From assembly GCA_947632015.1 (NCBI GenBank), contig CANRNP010000003.1:1-64000 (forward strand): a stretch of DNA of 64,000 nt. Reading direction: 5' to 3'. Source of the stretch: an uncultured Clostridia bacterium. GTDB lineage: Bacteria > Bacillota > Clostridia > Christensenellales > Borkfalkiaceae. The notes under the pieces were generated by a model. It was not told the origin of the DNA. It worked only from the letters and a program-made list of their open reading frames with translations, and ran no database searches. Numbering within the stretch: position 1 is the stretch's first letter; every line of letters begins with the position of its first letter. A program made the translations under genes and the position numbers. Of this stretch, positions 47,091 through 55,364 are shown in pieces.

Positions 47091-49646
47091 ATGAACAGAA
47101 CAAAATTTCGCATTTTATCGATCTTTACGCTGATACTCGCATTTACTCTCGTGATGAGTTTTGCGGTCGGAACTCTCTTTACGGTAAAGAGCGCTAAGGC
47201 GGCGGAATACCGCTCGACGGACATCTTCTCCGAGGGAGTGGGCGGTACGGTCGGAACTTCCCAGGCGGGAGAGGGAGAAACGCCCTACATTGAGTTCACG
47301 TTCAGCGGGGACGACAGTAAGGTGCACTTCCGCCGCGACCTTGCGTTGAAGTGGTATGCGCCTCTTTCGGCTTCCGGAGATACGGAAGATGAAGAAGGCG
47401 AAGAGGGCGAAGAGGCGGCGGAAGCAGAAACGGCGCCCGCTTTCGAGACGAAGTATTTCTCCATGACCTTTGCGTTCCCCACCTTGGATTTCACCCGTTT
47501 CACCCTGAGATTCGAGGCGGCGGAAGAAAACATCAGTAAAGAAGGAACTTCGGTAAACAGCCTTGTGTTCTTCCACGAAGAGGGCAAGCTCTCCGTCGCC
47601 GTGCGCGACGCCGCGTCCCAGCCCGCGAAAGATCTCGAAGGAGAGGACGTTTGGTTTACCGATCGGGCGGAAAAGAAGGAACTCGCCGTAGGGGCGGGAG
47701 AGGATATTTCCGTCTCCTTTGCGGAAACGCAGTCGTTCGGCGGGTTCGCGGTGAAGGTAAACGGCGAAGAAGTCGGCGTTTTCACCAACATCGGCGGCTA
47801 TTTCATGGAATATCTCAGCTCCGCTTCCACGACCCCGCGCGATCCCATCACCTTTACGGCGGACAAGCTCGCCGCGGATAAAACAGAGCAGAAACTGCTC
47901 ATGAAAGAGCTCAACGGGCAGTCGTTCAAGCTGAATGCGAACAACCGTATCGAGGATAACGCAGACCCCGCGCTCATCGTAAACGAAGCGGTCTATGCCT
48001 ATACGCTGGGCAGAAAGTGGAGCTTGACCTACGAAGCGGTCGACGTGTGCGACAGCTCCGTCTCCGTAACGAGAAAGTACGCCATGGTGAACGCGGCGAA
48101 CGAGGACGGCTCCTATCCCAAGCCCGTCGATTCCGAATACAGCGCGCTCACGACGTCTACGGTGTTCATTCCCACGAGCGATACGCAGGAAGAAGAACAG
48201 TACGTCTCCATTTATTTCGATCTGGACGACGGGACCAACCTCTCCGGGCTCGATTCCGCCGCGAAGGCGGAGAAGCGGGTCTATCTTTGGTGGTATGCCG
48301 CCGAAGGACAGACCAAAACGCTCGCCTCCGCGCAGGTCTACGAATGTCCCGTGTGCGGCAACCGTCTCAACCAAAAGGCTTACGACGAGTTGGAGGAAGG
48401 CTGGACCTGCCCCAACCCCGACGATAAGGCGGATCACGGCGAGATCAAGAAAACGGACCTCGTCGCAAAGAATGTCGACGATTTCACCTACATCATCGTC
48501 AACCGCGGCGACGTAGACCAGACTTCGGGCGAAAAGAGCGGTCCTTACTATGTCGGCGTCACCGCCGACCGTGAGACGCTGACGAACAAAGATTCCGAGG
48601 AATCGAAGGCGCTCGCGGCGGCTTACCAGCAGGCGATCGACGAGATCGTGTTTAAGAAGGATGACGAGGGCAACCTCACGCAGGAATACGCGCTCAGCGC
48701 GGGCGAAGGCTCCTACTTCTATCTTCCCTCCCTGCGCGAGCTCATCAAGAGCGCGAACGCCGATTACCGCAATCTTCGTTTCAGCATCTACTATAAAAAG
48801 CAGGGGCTCGAAACGAGCGGAAGCGCTTCCTCCGCGACTTCGCTCCGCTATAACGCGCTCCGCTTCGAGATCGACGAAGCCGGCAAATATATCTTCAAAG
48901 TCCTCGCGACCGACGCGGCGGGCAACGCCATGAAGTATTATGTCGACGGCAAACTCGTCGCAGTCTCTTCAAGCAACATCTGGGACATCGACGAGATTCC
49001 CACTTTCAACCTCTATACGGGTTACACGGGCGCTACCGTGGAAGATCCGGGCACGCAGAGCCTTGGCTACCGCGAGAGCACTTACAGCCTCAGCTCTTTC
49101 GACATCGTCGCGTTGGATGGCTATACCACAAAGTATAAGCTCTTCCGCTTCGACGAAAGCGGGCTCAAAGAGGGGCAGAAAATCCCTTCGTACAGCGATT
49201 TCGTCGAGAATGCGAAAACCTATTTCGAGGAATATCAGGACTGTTTGAAGGAGATCCGCACCTATAACAGCGACGTCTCCGAGGACGATACCGACCGTTG
49301 GGAGAGAACGGACAACAAATACCACTGGGATCCCGACAGTTCCCTCTCCTTCGTGCCGCAGGAAGCGACCCTCTATGTGGTACAGCTCGAAGTCTCCGAA
49401 GAGAGCAATCTTCCCGGACACACGGCGACCGCATACCAGGTCATCGAGGTGCAGAACCCCATCGACCCCCGTCCCAACGAAACCTACTGGCTGGAAAACA
49501 ACATTACCTCGGTCGTGCTCTTCTCCATCTCCGGCGTGCTTCTCGTGATCATCGTCATTCTGTTCGTGGTGAAGCCTTCGGATAAGAAGATCGAGGATGT
49601 CGACGTGAGTACCCTCCGCGGCAAGAAGAAAGACAAGAAGGATTGA
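47091..49646 (+). CDS. Large secreted, C-terminally membrane-anchored surface protein of unknown function
   Basis: N-terminal signal segment ILSIFTLILAFTLVMSFAVGTLF; C-terminal TM VVLFSISGVLLVIIVILFVV + basic tail KKKDKKD; SD GGAG; TTGACT-N17-TAAAAT promoter upstream. Confidence 0.8.
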   Translation: MNRTKFRILSIFTLILAFTLVMSFAVGTLFTVKSAKAAEYRSTDIFSEGVGGTVGTSQAGEGETPYIEFTFSGDDSKVHFRRDLALKWYAPLSASGDTEDEEGEEGEEAAEAETAPAFETKYFSMTFAFPTLDFTRFTLRFEAAEENISKEGTSVNSLVFFHEEGKLSVAVRDAASQPAKDLEGEDVWFTDRAEKKELAVGAGEDISVSFAETQSFGGFAVKVNGEEVGVFTNIGGYFMEYLSSASTTPRDPITFTADKLAADKTEQKLLMKELNGQSFKLNANNRIEDNADPALIVNEAVYAYTLGRKWSLTYEAVDVCDSSVSVTRKYAMVNAANEDGSYPKPVDSEYSALTTSTVFIPTSDTQEEEQYVSIYFDLDDGTNLSGLDSAAKAEKRVYLWWYAAEGQTKTLASAQVYECPVCGNRLNQKAYDELEEGWTCPNPDDKADHGEIKKTDLVAKNVDDFTYIIVNRGDVDQTSGEKSGPYYVGVTADRETLTNKDSEESKALAAAYQQAIDEIVFKKDDEGNLTQEYALSAGEGSYFYLPSLRELIKSANADYRNLRFSIYYKKQGLETSGSASSATSLRYNALRFEIDEAGKYIFKVLATDAAGNAMKYYVDGKLVAVSSSNIWDIDEIPTFNLYTGYTGATVEDPGTQSLGYRESTYSLSSFDIVALDGYTTKYKLFRFDESGLKEGQKIPSYSDFVENAKTYFEEYQDCLKEIRTYNSDVSEDDTDRWERTDNKYHWDPDSSLSFVPQEATLYVVQLEVSEESNLPGHTATAYQVIEVQNPIDPRPNETYWLENNITSVVLFSISGVLLVIIVILFVVKPSDKKIEDVDVSTLRGKKKDKKD

Positions 49647-49655
49647 TCGAATCGA

Positions 49656-49687
49656 AAGCGTTTCCTTAACCGGGGAAGCGCTTTTTT
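49656..49687 (+). terminator. Intrinsic terminator
   Basis: AAGCGTTTCC/GGAAGCGCTT stem (one G-U) + TTTTTT. Confidence 0.75.
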
Positions 49688-49776
49688 CATTTCCGAGAAA
49701 AGGGGAGCGGGCAGGGGTTTTTCTTTCTCCGTATAAAAGCGCGCAACTCACGCAAACTGCGGTTAGGAGGTAAAGA

Positions 49777-50019
49777 ATGGTTATTGCAAATCTCATATCT
49801 TATATTCTTGTGCTCATCGGAGCGTTGAACTGGGGGCTCTACGGGATCTTCAACTTCAACCTCGTTTCCACGATCTTTGCGGGACCGCGTACGATCGGAG
49901 CGATCATTGTGTATTCCCTCATCGCGGTTGCGGCGTTGTGGCTCATCATCTCTCCCATCATCACGAACGGCGCGCTCAAACTCATGGGACACAGAGAAGT
50001 GCGCGAAGAAAAGGCATAA
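49777..50019 (+). CDS. DUF378 family small membrane protein
   Basis: LVLIGALNWGLYGIFNFNLVSTIF...RTIGAIIVYSLIAVAALW; SD TTAGGAGG. Confidence 0.88.
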   Translation: MVIANLISYILVLIGALNWGLYGIFNFNLVSTIFAGPRTIGAIIVYSLIAVAALWLIISPIITNGALKLMGHREVREEKA

Positions 50020-50035
50020 ACCTGCAAAACAAAGC

Positions 50036-50074
50036 TGCGGACAGGGCATAAACGGCGCCCCGTCCGCATTTTTT
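50036..50074 (+). terminator. Intrinsic terminator abutting feoA start
   Basis: TGCGGAC...GTCCGCA stem with additional GGG/CCC pairs, then TTTTTT; feoA ATG at 50080. Confidence 0.8.
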
Positions 50075-50079
50075 ATGGT

Positions 50080-50304
50080 ATGAATATTACCGACATGAAG
50101 CAAGGGGAGCGCGCCGTCATCCTCTCGGTAGAATGCTCTCCGAGGCTGAAAGAGCGCCTCCGCACCTTAAATCTGCACGCGGGCGGGGTCGTGCGGGTCC
50201 AAAAAGTGTCTTTCTTCAAAAAGACCTTTCTCGTACAGGCGGGCGGGAGCCGCGTCGTGCTCGGAAGGGAGGTCGCCCGATGCGTCGGCGTTCGCAAAGT
50301 GTAG
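50080..50304 (+). CDS. feoA: FeoA family ferrous iron transport protein
   Basis: SH3-like FeoA fold pattern LKERLRTLNLHAGGVVRVQKVSFFKKTFLVQAGGSRVVLGREVA; overlaps feoB. Confidence 0.85.
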   Translation: MNITDMKQGERAVILSVECSPRLKERLRTLNLHAGGVVRVQKVSFFKKTFLVQAGGSRVVLGREVARCVGVRKV

Positions 50305-52073
50305 AGATCCTTCTCGTCGGAAATCCGAATGCGGGCAAGAGCACCCTGTTCAACGCGCTCACGGGCGGGAACGCCAAAGTGGGGAACTGGCACGGCGTCA
50401 CCGTCGGCGCCCTCTCGCGGGAGGCGGAATTTCACGGAAAAACGTTGACCGTGACCGATCTTCCCGGCATCTATTCCACCGAGGGGATGAGCATGGAGGA
50501 GCGGAGCGCCTGCCGCTATATCGAGGAGCACAGAGAGGGATTTTTGCTCTTCGTGTGCGAGTGCGCGCGGCTTCCGCGCGCTCTGCCGATGTTCAAAAAG
50601 CTCTCCGCAGGCAGGCGTTGCGCGCTCGTCCTCACCAAGCGGAAGCAGTTCGAGAGGGAGGGCGGAAGGCTCGATCCCGCCGCGCTTCCCGCGGCGCTGG
50701 GGATCCCCGTCCTCTTTTCGGAAGGGCTGAAAAAGAAGGAATTGCGGGCGCAGGTTTTCCGCCTCGCGTCGTCGCCTATTTCCGTTTTGCGGGAGGACGG
50801 GCTCGATGAGCGGATCTTCCGTCCGCAGCGGGAAGAGCTCTCCCGCGCCGACAGACTGCTCACGAACGGGTTTTTCGGGATCCCGCTTTTTGCGGCGCTC
50901 CTGCTCTTCGTGTTCTGGATCACGTTTGCGCCGGGGATGCCCGGAGACCGCCTCAAATCGCTGATAGAGACGTTTTTTTCAGATGTGCTCGGCGGAATGG
51001 CGCGGCGGATCCCTTCCCCCGTGCTGAGCGGCTTTTTCGCCGACGGGCTGTGCGGGAGCCTCGGCTCCGTCCTCTGCTTTTTGCCGCAGATCGCCATGCT
51101 CTTCTTCGTGCTCATCGTGATGGAGGAGAGCGGTTTTCTGTCCCGCCTCGCCATGCTCACGGACGGCGCGCTGTCCCGCCTCGGTCTGAGCGGAAGGGCG
51201 GTTTTTTCCCTGCTCATGGGCTTCGGATGCACTGCCGCGGCGATCCTCACCACGCGGGGGCTGGACGAGAAAAAGATCCAGCGGCGGGTGATCCTCTGTT
51301 TGCCCTATATTTCGTGCAGCGCGAAACTGCCCGTGTTTTTGACTCTCTCCGCTTCCTTTTTCGAGAATCCGTTTTTCGCCGTCGTCCTGCTCTATGCGCT
51401 TGGAGTGGGGCTCTCGCTCGCCGTTGCCCTGCTCTTGAAGAAGGAAGCGCCGCCCTTCGTCATGGAGCTCGCGCCGTTGCAGATCCCGCGCCCCGAATTT
51501 GTTGCAAAAGCCTTGTTTTTTCAGCTCAAACAGTTTATAATAAAGCTGGGCACGGTGATCCTCGCCTTCTTCGTCGCATCGTGGCTCCTTTCCTCTTTCA
51601 ACTGGAAATTCGAGTACTGCGGCGTGGAATCGAGCATGCTCGCCCACCTCTGCGGGGGGCTGAAATTCCTCTTCGCGCCCATCGGCATGAACGACTGGAA
51701 GATCGCCTACGCCGCTCTTTCCGGGCTCATCGCCAAAGAAAACGTGGCGGGCGCGCTCGGCATGTTTTACGGCGGATTCCCTTACTCCGCGGCGAGCGCA
51801 TTCTCCTTTGCGGTATTTTTGCTCGCCTGCTCGCCCTGCGTCTCCGCGATCGCCGCAAGCGCCCGCGAACTCGGCTGGCGCTCCGCGCTCCTGAACGCGC
51901 TGTTGCAGACGGTGAGCGCGCTCCTTCTGAGCTATGCGGTCTACTTCCTGCTCACGGGCGGGGCGGTCTGCCTCCTTCTCTTGCTCCTTCCGCTCTCGGC
52001 GGGAGCCCTCATCGGAAAACATGAAAAAGTTCGTCGTCGGCGAGGCAAGCTCGCTCAAAAACTTCACGGATAA
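50280..52073 (+). CDS. feoB: Ferrous iron transporter FeoB with atypical G domain
   Basis: LLVGNPNAGKSTLFNALTGGNAKVGNWHGVTVG, DLPGIYS, GFGCTAAAILTTRGLDEKK, LPYISCSAKLPVF. Confidence 0.9.
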   Translation: MRRRSQSVEILLVGNPNAGKSTLFNALTGGNAKVGNWHGVTVGALSREAEFHGKTLTVTDLPGIYSTEGMSMEERSACRYIEEHREGFLLFVCECARLPRALPMFKKLSAGRRCALVLTKRKQFEREGGRLDPAALPAALGIPVLFSEGLKKKELRAQVFRLASSPISVLREDGLDERIFRPQREELSRADRLLTNGFFGIPLFAALLLFVFWITFAPGMPGDRLKSLIETFFSDVLGGMARRIPSPVLSGFFADGLCGSLGSVLCFLPQIAMLFFVLIVMEESGFLSRLAMLTDGALSRLGLSGRAVFSLLMGFGCTAAAILTTRGLDEKKIQRRVILCLPYISCSAKLPVFLTLSASFFENPFFAVVLLYALGVGLSLAVALLLKKEAPPFVMELAPLQIPRPEFVAKALFFQLKQFIIKLGTVILAFFVASWLLSSFNWKFEYCGVESSMLAHLCGGLKFLFAPIGMNDWKIAYAALSGLIAKENVAGALGMFYGGFPYSAASAFSFAVFLLACSPCVSAIAASARELGWRSALLNALLQTVSALLLSYAVYFLLTGGAVCLLLLLLPLSAGALIGKHEKVRRRRGKLAQKLHG

Positions 52074-52815
52074 CACCTGCGCGCAGGCGTCCTTCTGCTT
52101 CCGCACCCTGCTCAAAGCGCGCGAGATCAGGGTGAACGGCGTCAAAGTAGGGGAGGACGTCCCGCTCCGCGCGGGCGACGAGGTCTGCTACTACATGACC
52201 CCCGCGCAGGAGCGCAAACGGGCGTTCTCCGTCGTCTACGACGATGAAAATATCCTCGTCGTCGATAAGGAGAGCGGGGTCAACTCGGAGGCGATCTTCT
52301 GCGAAACGGGGCTATTTCCCGTCCACCGTCTCGACCGCAACACCGAGGGCGTCCTGCTCCTTGCCAAAACGCGCACGGCGGAAGAGGAGCTTGTGGCGGC
52401 GTTCCGCGAGGGGAGAGCGGAAAAGATCTATCATGCGCTGGTTCTCGGCGCCATGCCGAAGGCGCACGCGGTGGAAGAGGGGTTCCTCGTAAAAGACGAA
52501 AAGCGGGCAACCGTCCATGTGCAAAAACGCGGCGCGGGCACACACATCGTCACCGAATACGAGGTCCTCGAAAGGCGGGGGGAGTGCAGTCTCCTGAAAA
52601 TTACCCTGCATACGGGCAAGACCCACCAGATCCGCGCCCATCTCGCGTTTTTGGGGCATCCCGTCGTCGGCGACGAAAAATACGGCGACGCGGCGTATAA
52701 CAGGAGCGCGCACGCAACGCGGCAAAAGCTCCTTTCCAAACAGCTCACCCTCCGCCCCGCAGGCGCGCTCGCCTATCTTTGTAAAATGACCTTCGTTTCG
52801 GCAAAAAATTTATAG
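52021..52815 (+). CDS. RluA family pseudouridine synthase with S4-like N-terminus
   Basis: VHRLDRNTEGVLLLAKT, LHTGKTHQIRAHLAFLGHPVVGDEKYG. Confidence 0.92.
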   Translation: MKKFVVGEASSLKNFTDNTCAQASFCFRTLLKAREIRVNGVKVGEDVPLRAGDEVCYYMTPAQERKRAFSVVYDDENILVVDKESGVNSEAIFCETGLFPVHRLDRNTEGVLLLAKTRTAEEELVAAFREGRAEKIYHALVLGAMPKAHAVEEGFLVKDEKRATVHVQKRGAGTHIVTEYEVLERRGECSLLKITLHTGKTHQIRAHLAFLGHPVVGDEKYGDAAYNRSAHATRQKLLSKQLTLRPAGALAYLCKMTFVSAKNL

Positions 52816-52833
52816 GAATTTCGCAAAAAACGC

Positions 52834-52862
52834 TTGACGGCGTTTTTTGATTGTGTTATTAT
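52834..52862 (+). promoter_or_regulatory. Promoter of arsR-type regulator
   Basis: TTGACG-N17-TATTAT. Confidence 0.6.
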
Positions 52863-52881
52863 ATGAACAGTTATTCATATA
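52860..52881. promoter_or_regulatory. Predicted ArsR/SmtB-family operator overlapping -10
   Basis: Inverted repeat TATATGAA-cagtta-TTCATATA. Confidence 0.65.
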
Positions 52882-52901
52882 TTGATATAAGAGGAGACAA
52901 T

Positions 52902-53252
52902 ATGGCGCAGTGCGATCACGAAGCGCAGCATCATCTGGCTGCGGAAGCGGCGAAAACGAATATGCCGCAGGAAGAGGACATCGGGCGGGTGAGCGCCCTT
53001 TTCAAGGCGATCTCCGAGCCGAGCCGCTTAAAGATCCTGTTCGCTTTGCGGCAGGGGGAAATGTGCGTCTACCATATCGTGGAGGCGGTGGGGGGCACGC
53101 AGAGCGCCGTCTCGCACCAGCTCCGCATTTTGCGCGACAGCCGCATGATCAAGGCGCGGCGCGACGGGCAGAATATCGTATATTCCCTTGCCGACGAGCA
53201 TGTGCTCGCCGTGTTGGAGCTCGTCTGCACCCATGTGAATTGCAAAATTTAG
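52902..53252 (+). CDS. ArsR/SmtB family metal-responsive repressor
   Basis: FKAISEPSRLKILFALRQGEMCVYHIVEAVGGTQSAVSHQLRILRDSRMIKARRDGQNIVYSLADEHV. Confidence 0.93.
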   Translation: MAQCDHEAQHHLAAEAAKTNMPQEEDIGRVSALFKAISEPSRLKILFALRQGEMCVYHIVEAVGGTQSAVSHQLRILRDSRMIKARRDGQNIVYSLADEHVLAVLELVCTHVNCKI

Positions 53253-53261
53253 AGGCACGTT

Positions 53262-55310
53262 ATGCAAAAAATCATCAAGATCAAAAATTTAGACTGCGCC
53301 GCATGCGCGGCGGAGCTGAGCGAGGAACTCAACGGCATCGAAGGCATATCCGACGCCGTCGCCGATTTTATCAACCAACGGGTAAGCCTCTCCTATGAGA
53401 GCGAAGAGGCGCTTGAAAAGGCGATCTATTCCATCACGCACTTCGAGGAAGTCGAACTTTCGGAGGGTCCCGCGAAAAGAGAGCGGCATTTGAAAGAGAT
53501 CGTTTCCATCGCCGTATCGGCGGCGTTTTTTATCCCCGCGCTCATCTTGCAGTTGACGGGGATGAACGTCTGGCTCGTGTTTTCCCTCTTTCTCGCAAGC
53601 GCGATCGCCGCGGGCTGGCAGGTGGTGTGGAACGTGCTTCATTTCCGCCTTTCCACCTTTCTCGACGAAAATTTTCTCATGACGCTCGCCGCCGTGGGCG
53701 CGTTCGTCATCATGGAGCCGCTCGAAGGCGCCGCGGTCATGCTGCTCTACCAGATCGGCGAACTCTTGCAAAACATCGCGGTCGGGTCGTCGCGCGGGGC
53801 GATCGAAAAGTTGCTCGAAATGAAGAGCGATACCGCCATTCTTCTCGAAGGAGAGTTGCAGCGGGAAGTCGGCTCGGACGAACTTCGGGCGGGGGACGTC
53901 GTTCTTTTGCGCAAGGGAGATAAGATCCCCGCCGATTGCGTGCTGCTCGAAGGGGAGACCTCGCTCGATACCAAGTCTCTCACGGGGGAAGCCTTCCTCA
54001 GGGAAGTTGCGGCGGGCGAGGAGCTCCTTTCGGGTTGCGTGAACGAGGGGAACGCCGTGAAGGCGCGCGTGATCCGCCCCGCGTCGGAGAGCGCGGTCGC
54101 AAAGATCCTCGACATGGTGGAAAATTCTTCCGCGAAAAAGGCGAAGCCCGAAAAATTCATCACAAAATTCGCGCGCGTCTATACCCCGATCGTGGTATTG
54201 CTCGCGCTCGTCATCGCGGTCGTCCCTCCTCTTTTCCAAAACTACAACTTTACCGTGTGGCTGGTACCTGCCATAGAATTTCTCGTGATCTCCTGCCCGT
54301 GCGCGCTCATCATCTCCGTGCCGCTCACCTACTTTTCGGGCGTGGGCACCCTCGCCCGCTACGGCGTTTTAACGAAGGGCGCGGTGTATCTCGACGAGCT
54401 CGCAAAAGTAAAGACCGCCGCGTTCGACAAGACGGGCACGCTCACCGAGGGGAAATTTACCGTAACCAAGGTAAACGGAAGCGAACGGGCGCTCACGCTT
54501 GCCGCGGCGGCGGAGCGGAATTCCTCCCACCCCCTCGCGCAGGCGTTCCTCGGCACAAAAACGCCTTTCCGCGCGGAGAACACCGCCGAAATTTGCGGCA
54601 TGGGGCTCTCGGCAACGGTAGAAGGGAAACAAATTCTCGTGGGGAGCCTTCGGCTCATGCAAGAGCGCGGCGTTGCCGTGGAGCCCGTCGAGAGCCTCGC
54701 CGCCGTGGTCTACGTCGCCGAAGAAGGGGTTCTTGTCGGCTCGGTGGAGATCGAGGACCGCGTGCGCCCCGAAGCGAAGGAGGCGCTCTCGGAGCTGAAA
54801 CGGTGCGGGATCGTGCGCACGGCTGTGTTTACGGGGGATACGCGGGCGCGCGCCGAAGGATTGCTCCGCGATCTGCCGGTAGACGAGATCCATGCCGATC
54901 TCTTCCCGTCGGATAAGCCGAAGAAGGCGGAAACGCTCAAAGCGCGGGGACCGCTCCTCTATGTGGGCGACGGCATCAACGATACCCCCGTCATGGCGGC
55001 GAGCGACATCTCGGTCGCAATGGGGGGGCTGGGCAGCGACGCGGCGATCGAGGCGAGCGATTTCGTGCTCGCGAGCGATTCGCTTTCGGCGTTGCCGAAG
55101 GCGTTGAAGGGCGCCAAAAAGACGAGAAGGATCGTTGCCCAGAACATCGCTTTTTCCATCTTTGTCAAGATCGCGCTGATGGCGGCGTCCGTTGCGGCGA
55201 CGGCGACGGGGCTGTTCGCTCTCCCGATCTGGGCGGCGGTATTCGGCGACGTGGGCGTTATGCTCCTCGCGGTACTCAATTCCATGCGCATGCGCGGGAA
55301 AATCTCATAA
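53262..55310 (+). CDS. Heavy-metal translocating P-type ATPase (Zn/Cd/Pb type)
   Basis: HMA LDCAACAAEL; CPC in VISCPCALIISVPL; DKTGTLTEGKF; GDGINDTPVMAASDISVAMGG. Confidence 0.95.
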   Translation: MQKIIKIKNLDCAACAAELSEELNGIEGISDAVADFINQRVSLSYESEEALEKAIYSITHFEEVELSEGPAKRERHLKEIVSIAVSAAFFIPALILQLTGMNVWLVFSLFLASAIAAGWQVVWNVLHFRLSTFLDENFLMTLAAVGAFVIMEPLEGAAVMLLYQIGELLQNIAVGSSRGAIEKLLEMKSDTAILLEGELQREVGSDELRAGDVVLLRKGDKIPADCVLLEGETSLDTKSLTGEAFLREVAAGEELLSGCVNEGNAVKARVIRPASESAVAKILDMVENSSAKKAKPEKFITKFARVYTPIVVLLALVIAVVPPLFQNYNFTVWLVPAIEFLVISCPCALIISVPLTYFSGVGTLARYGVLTKGAVYLDELAKVKTAAFDKTGTLTEGKFTVTKVNGSERALTLAAAAERNSSHPLAQAFLGTKTPFRAENTAEICGMGLSATVEGKQILVGSLRLMQERGVAVEPVESLAAVVYVAEEGVLVGSVEIEDRVRPEAKEALSELKRCGIVRTAVFTGDTRARAEGLLRDLPVDEIHADLFPSDKPKKAETLKARGPLLYVGDGINDTPVMAASDISVAMGGLGSDAAIEASDFVLASDSLSALPKALKGAKKTRRIVAQNIAFSIFVKIALMAASVAATATGLFALPIWAAVFGDVGVMLLAVLNSMRMRGKIS

Positions 55311-55326
55311 AATTTTCGGCGACCGC

Positions 55327-55355
55327 TTGAAAAAGAGCGGCCGCCGTGCTATAAT
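55327..55355 (+). promoter_or_regulatory. SigA-type promoter of ade, very short 5'UTR
   Basis: TTGAAA-N17-TATAAT; ATG 10 nt after the -10. Confidence 0.65.
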
Positions 55356-55364
55356 GGAAGCACT

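Noticed and set aside
55318-55345. Imperfect inverted repeat GGCGaCCGCT...AGCGGcCGCC spanning the ade -35 as an operator
   Set aside because: Could equally be the 3' hairpin of the P-ATPase gene; no regulator family recognised.
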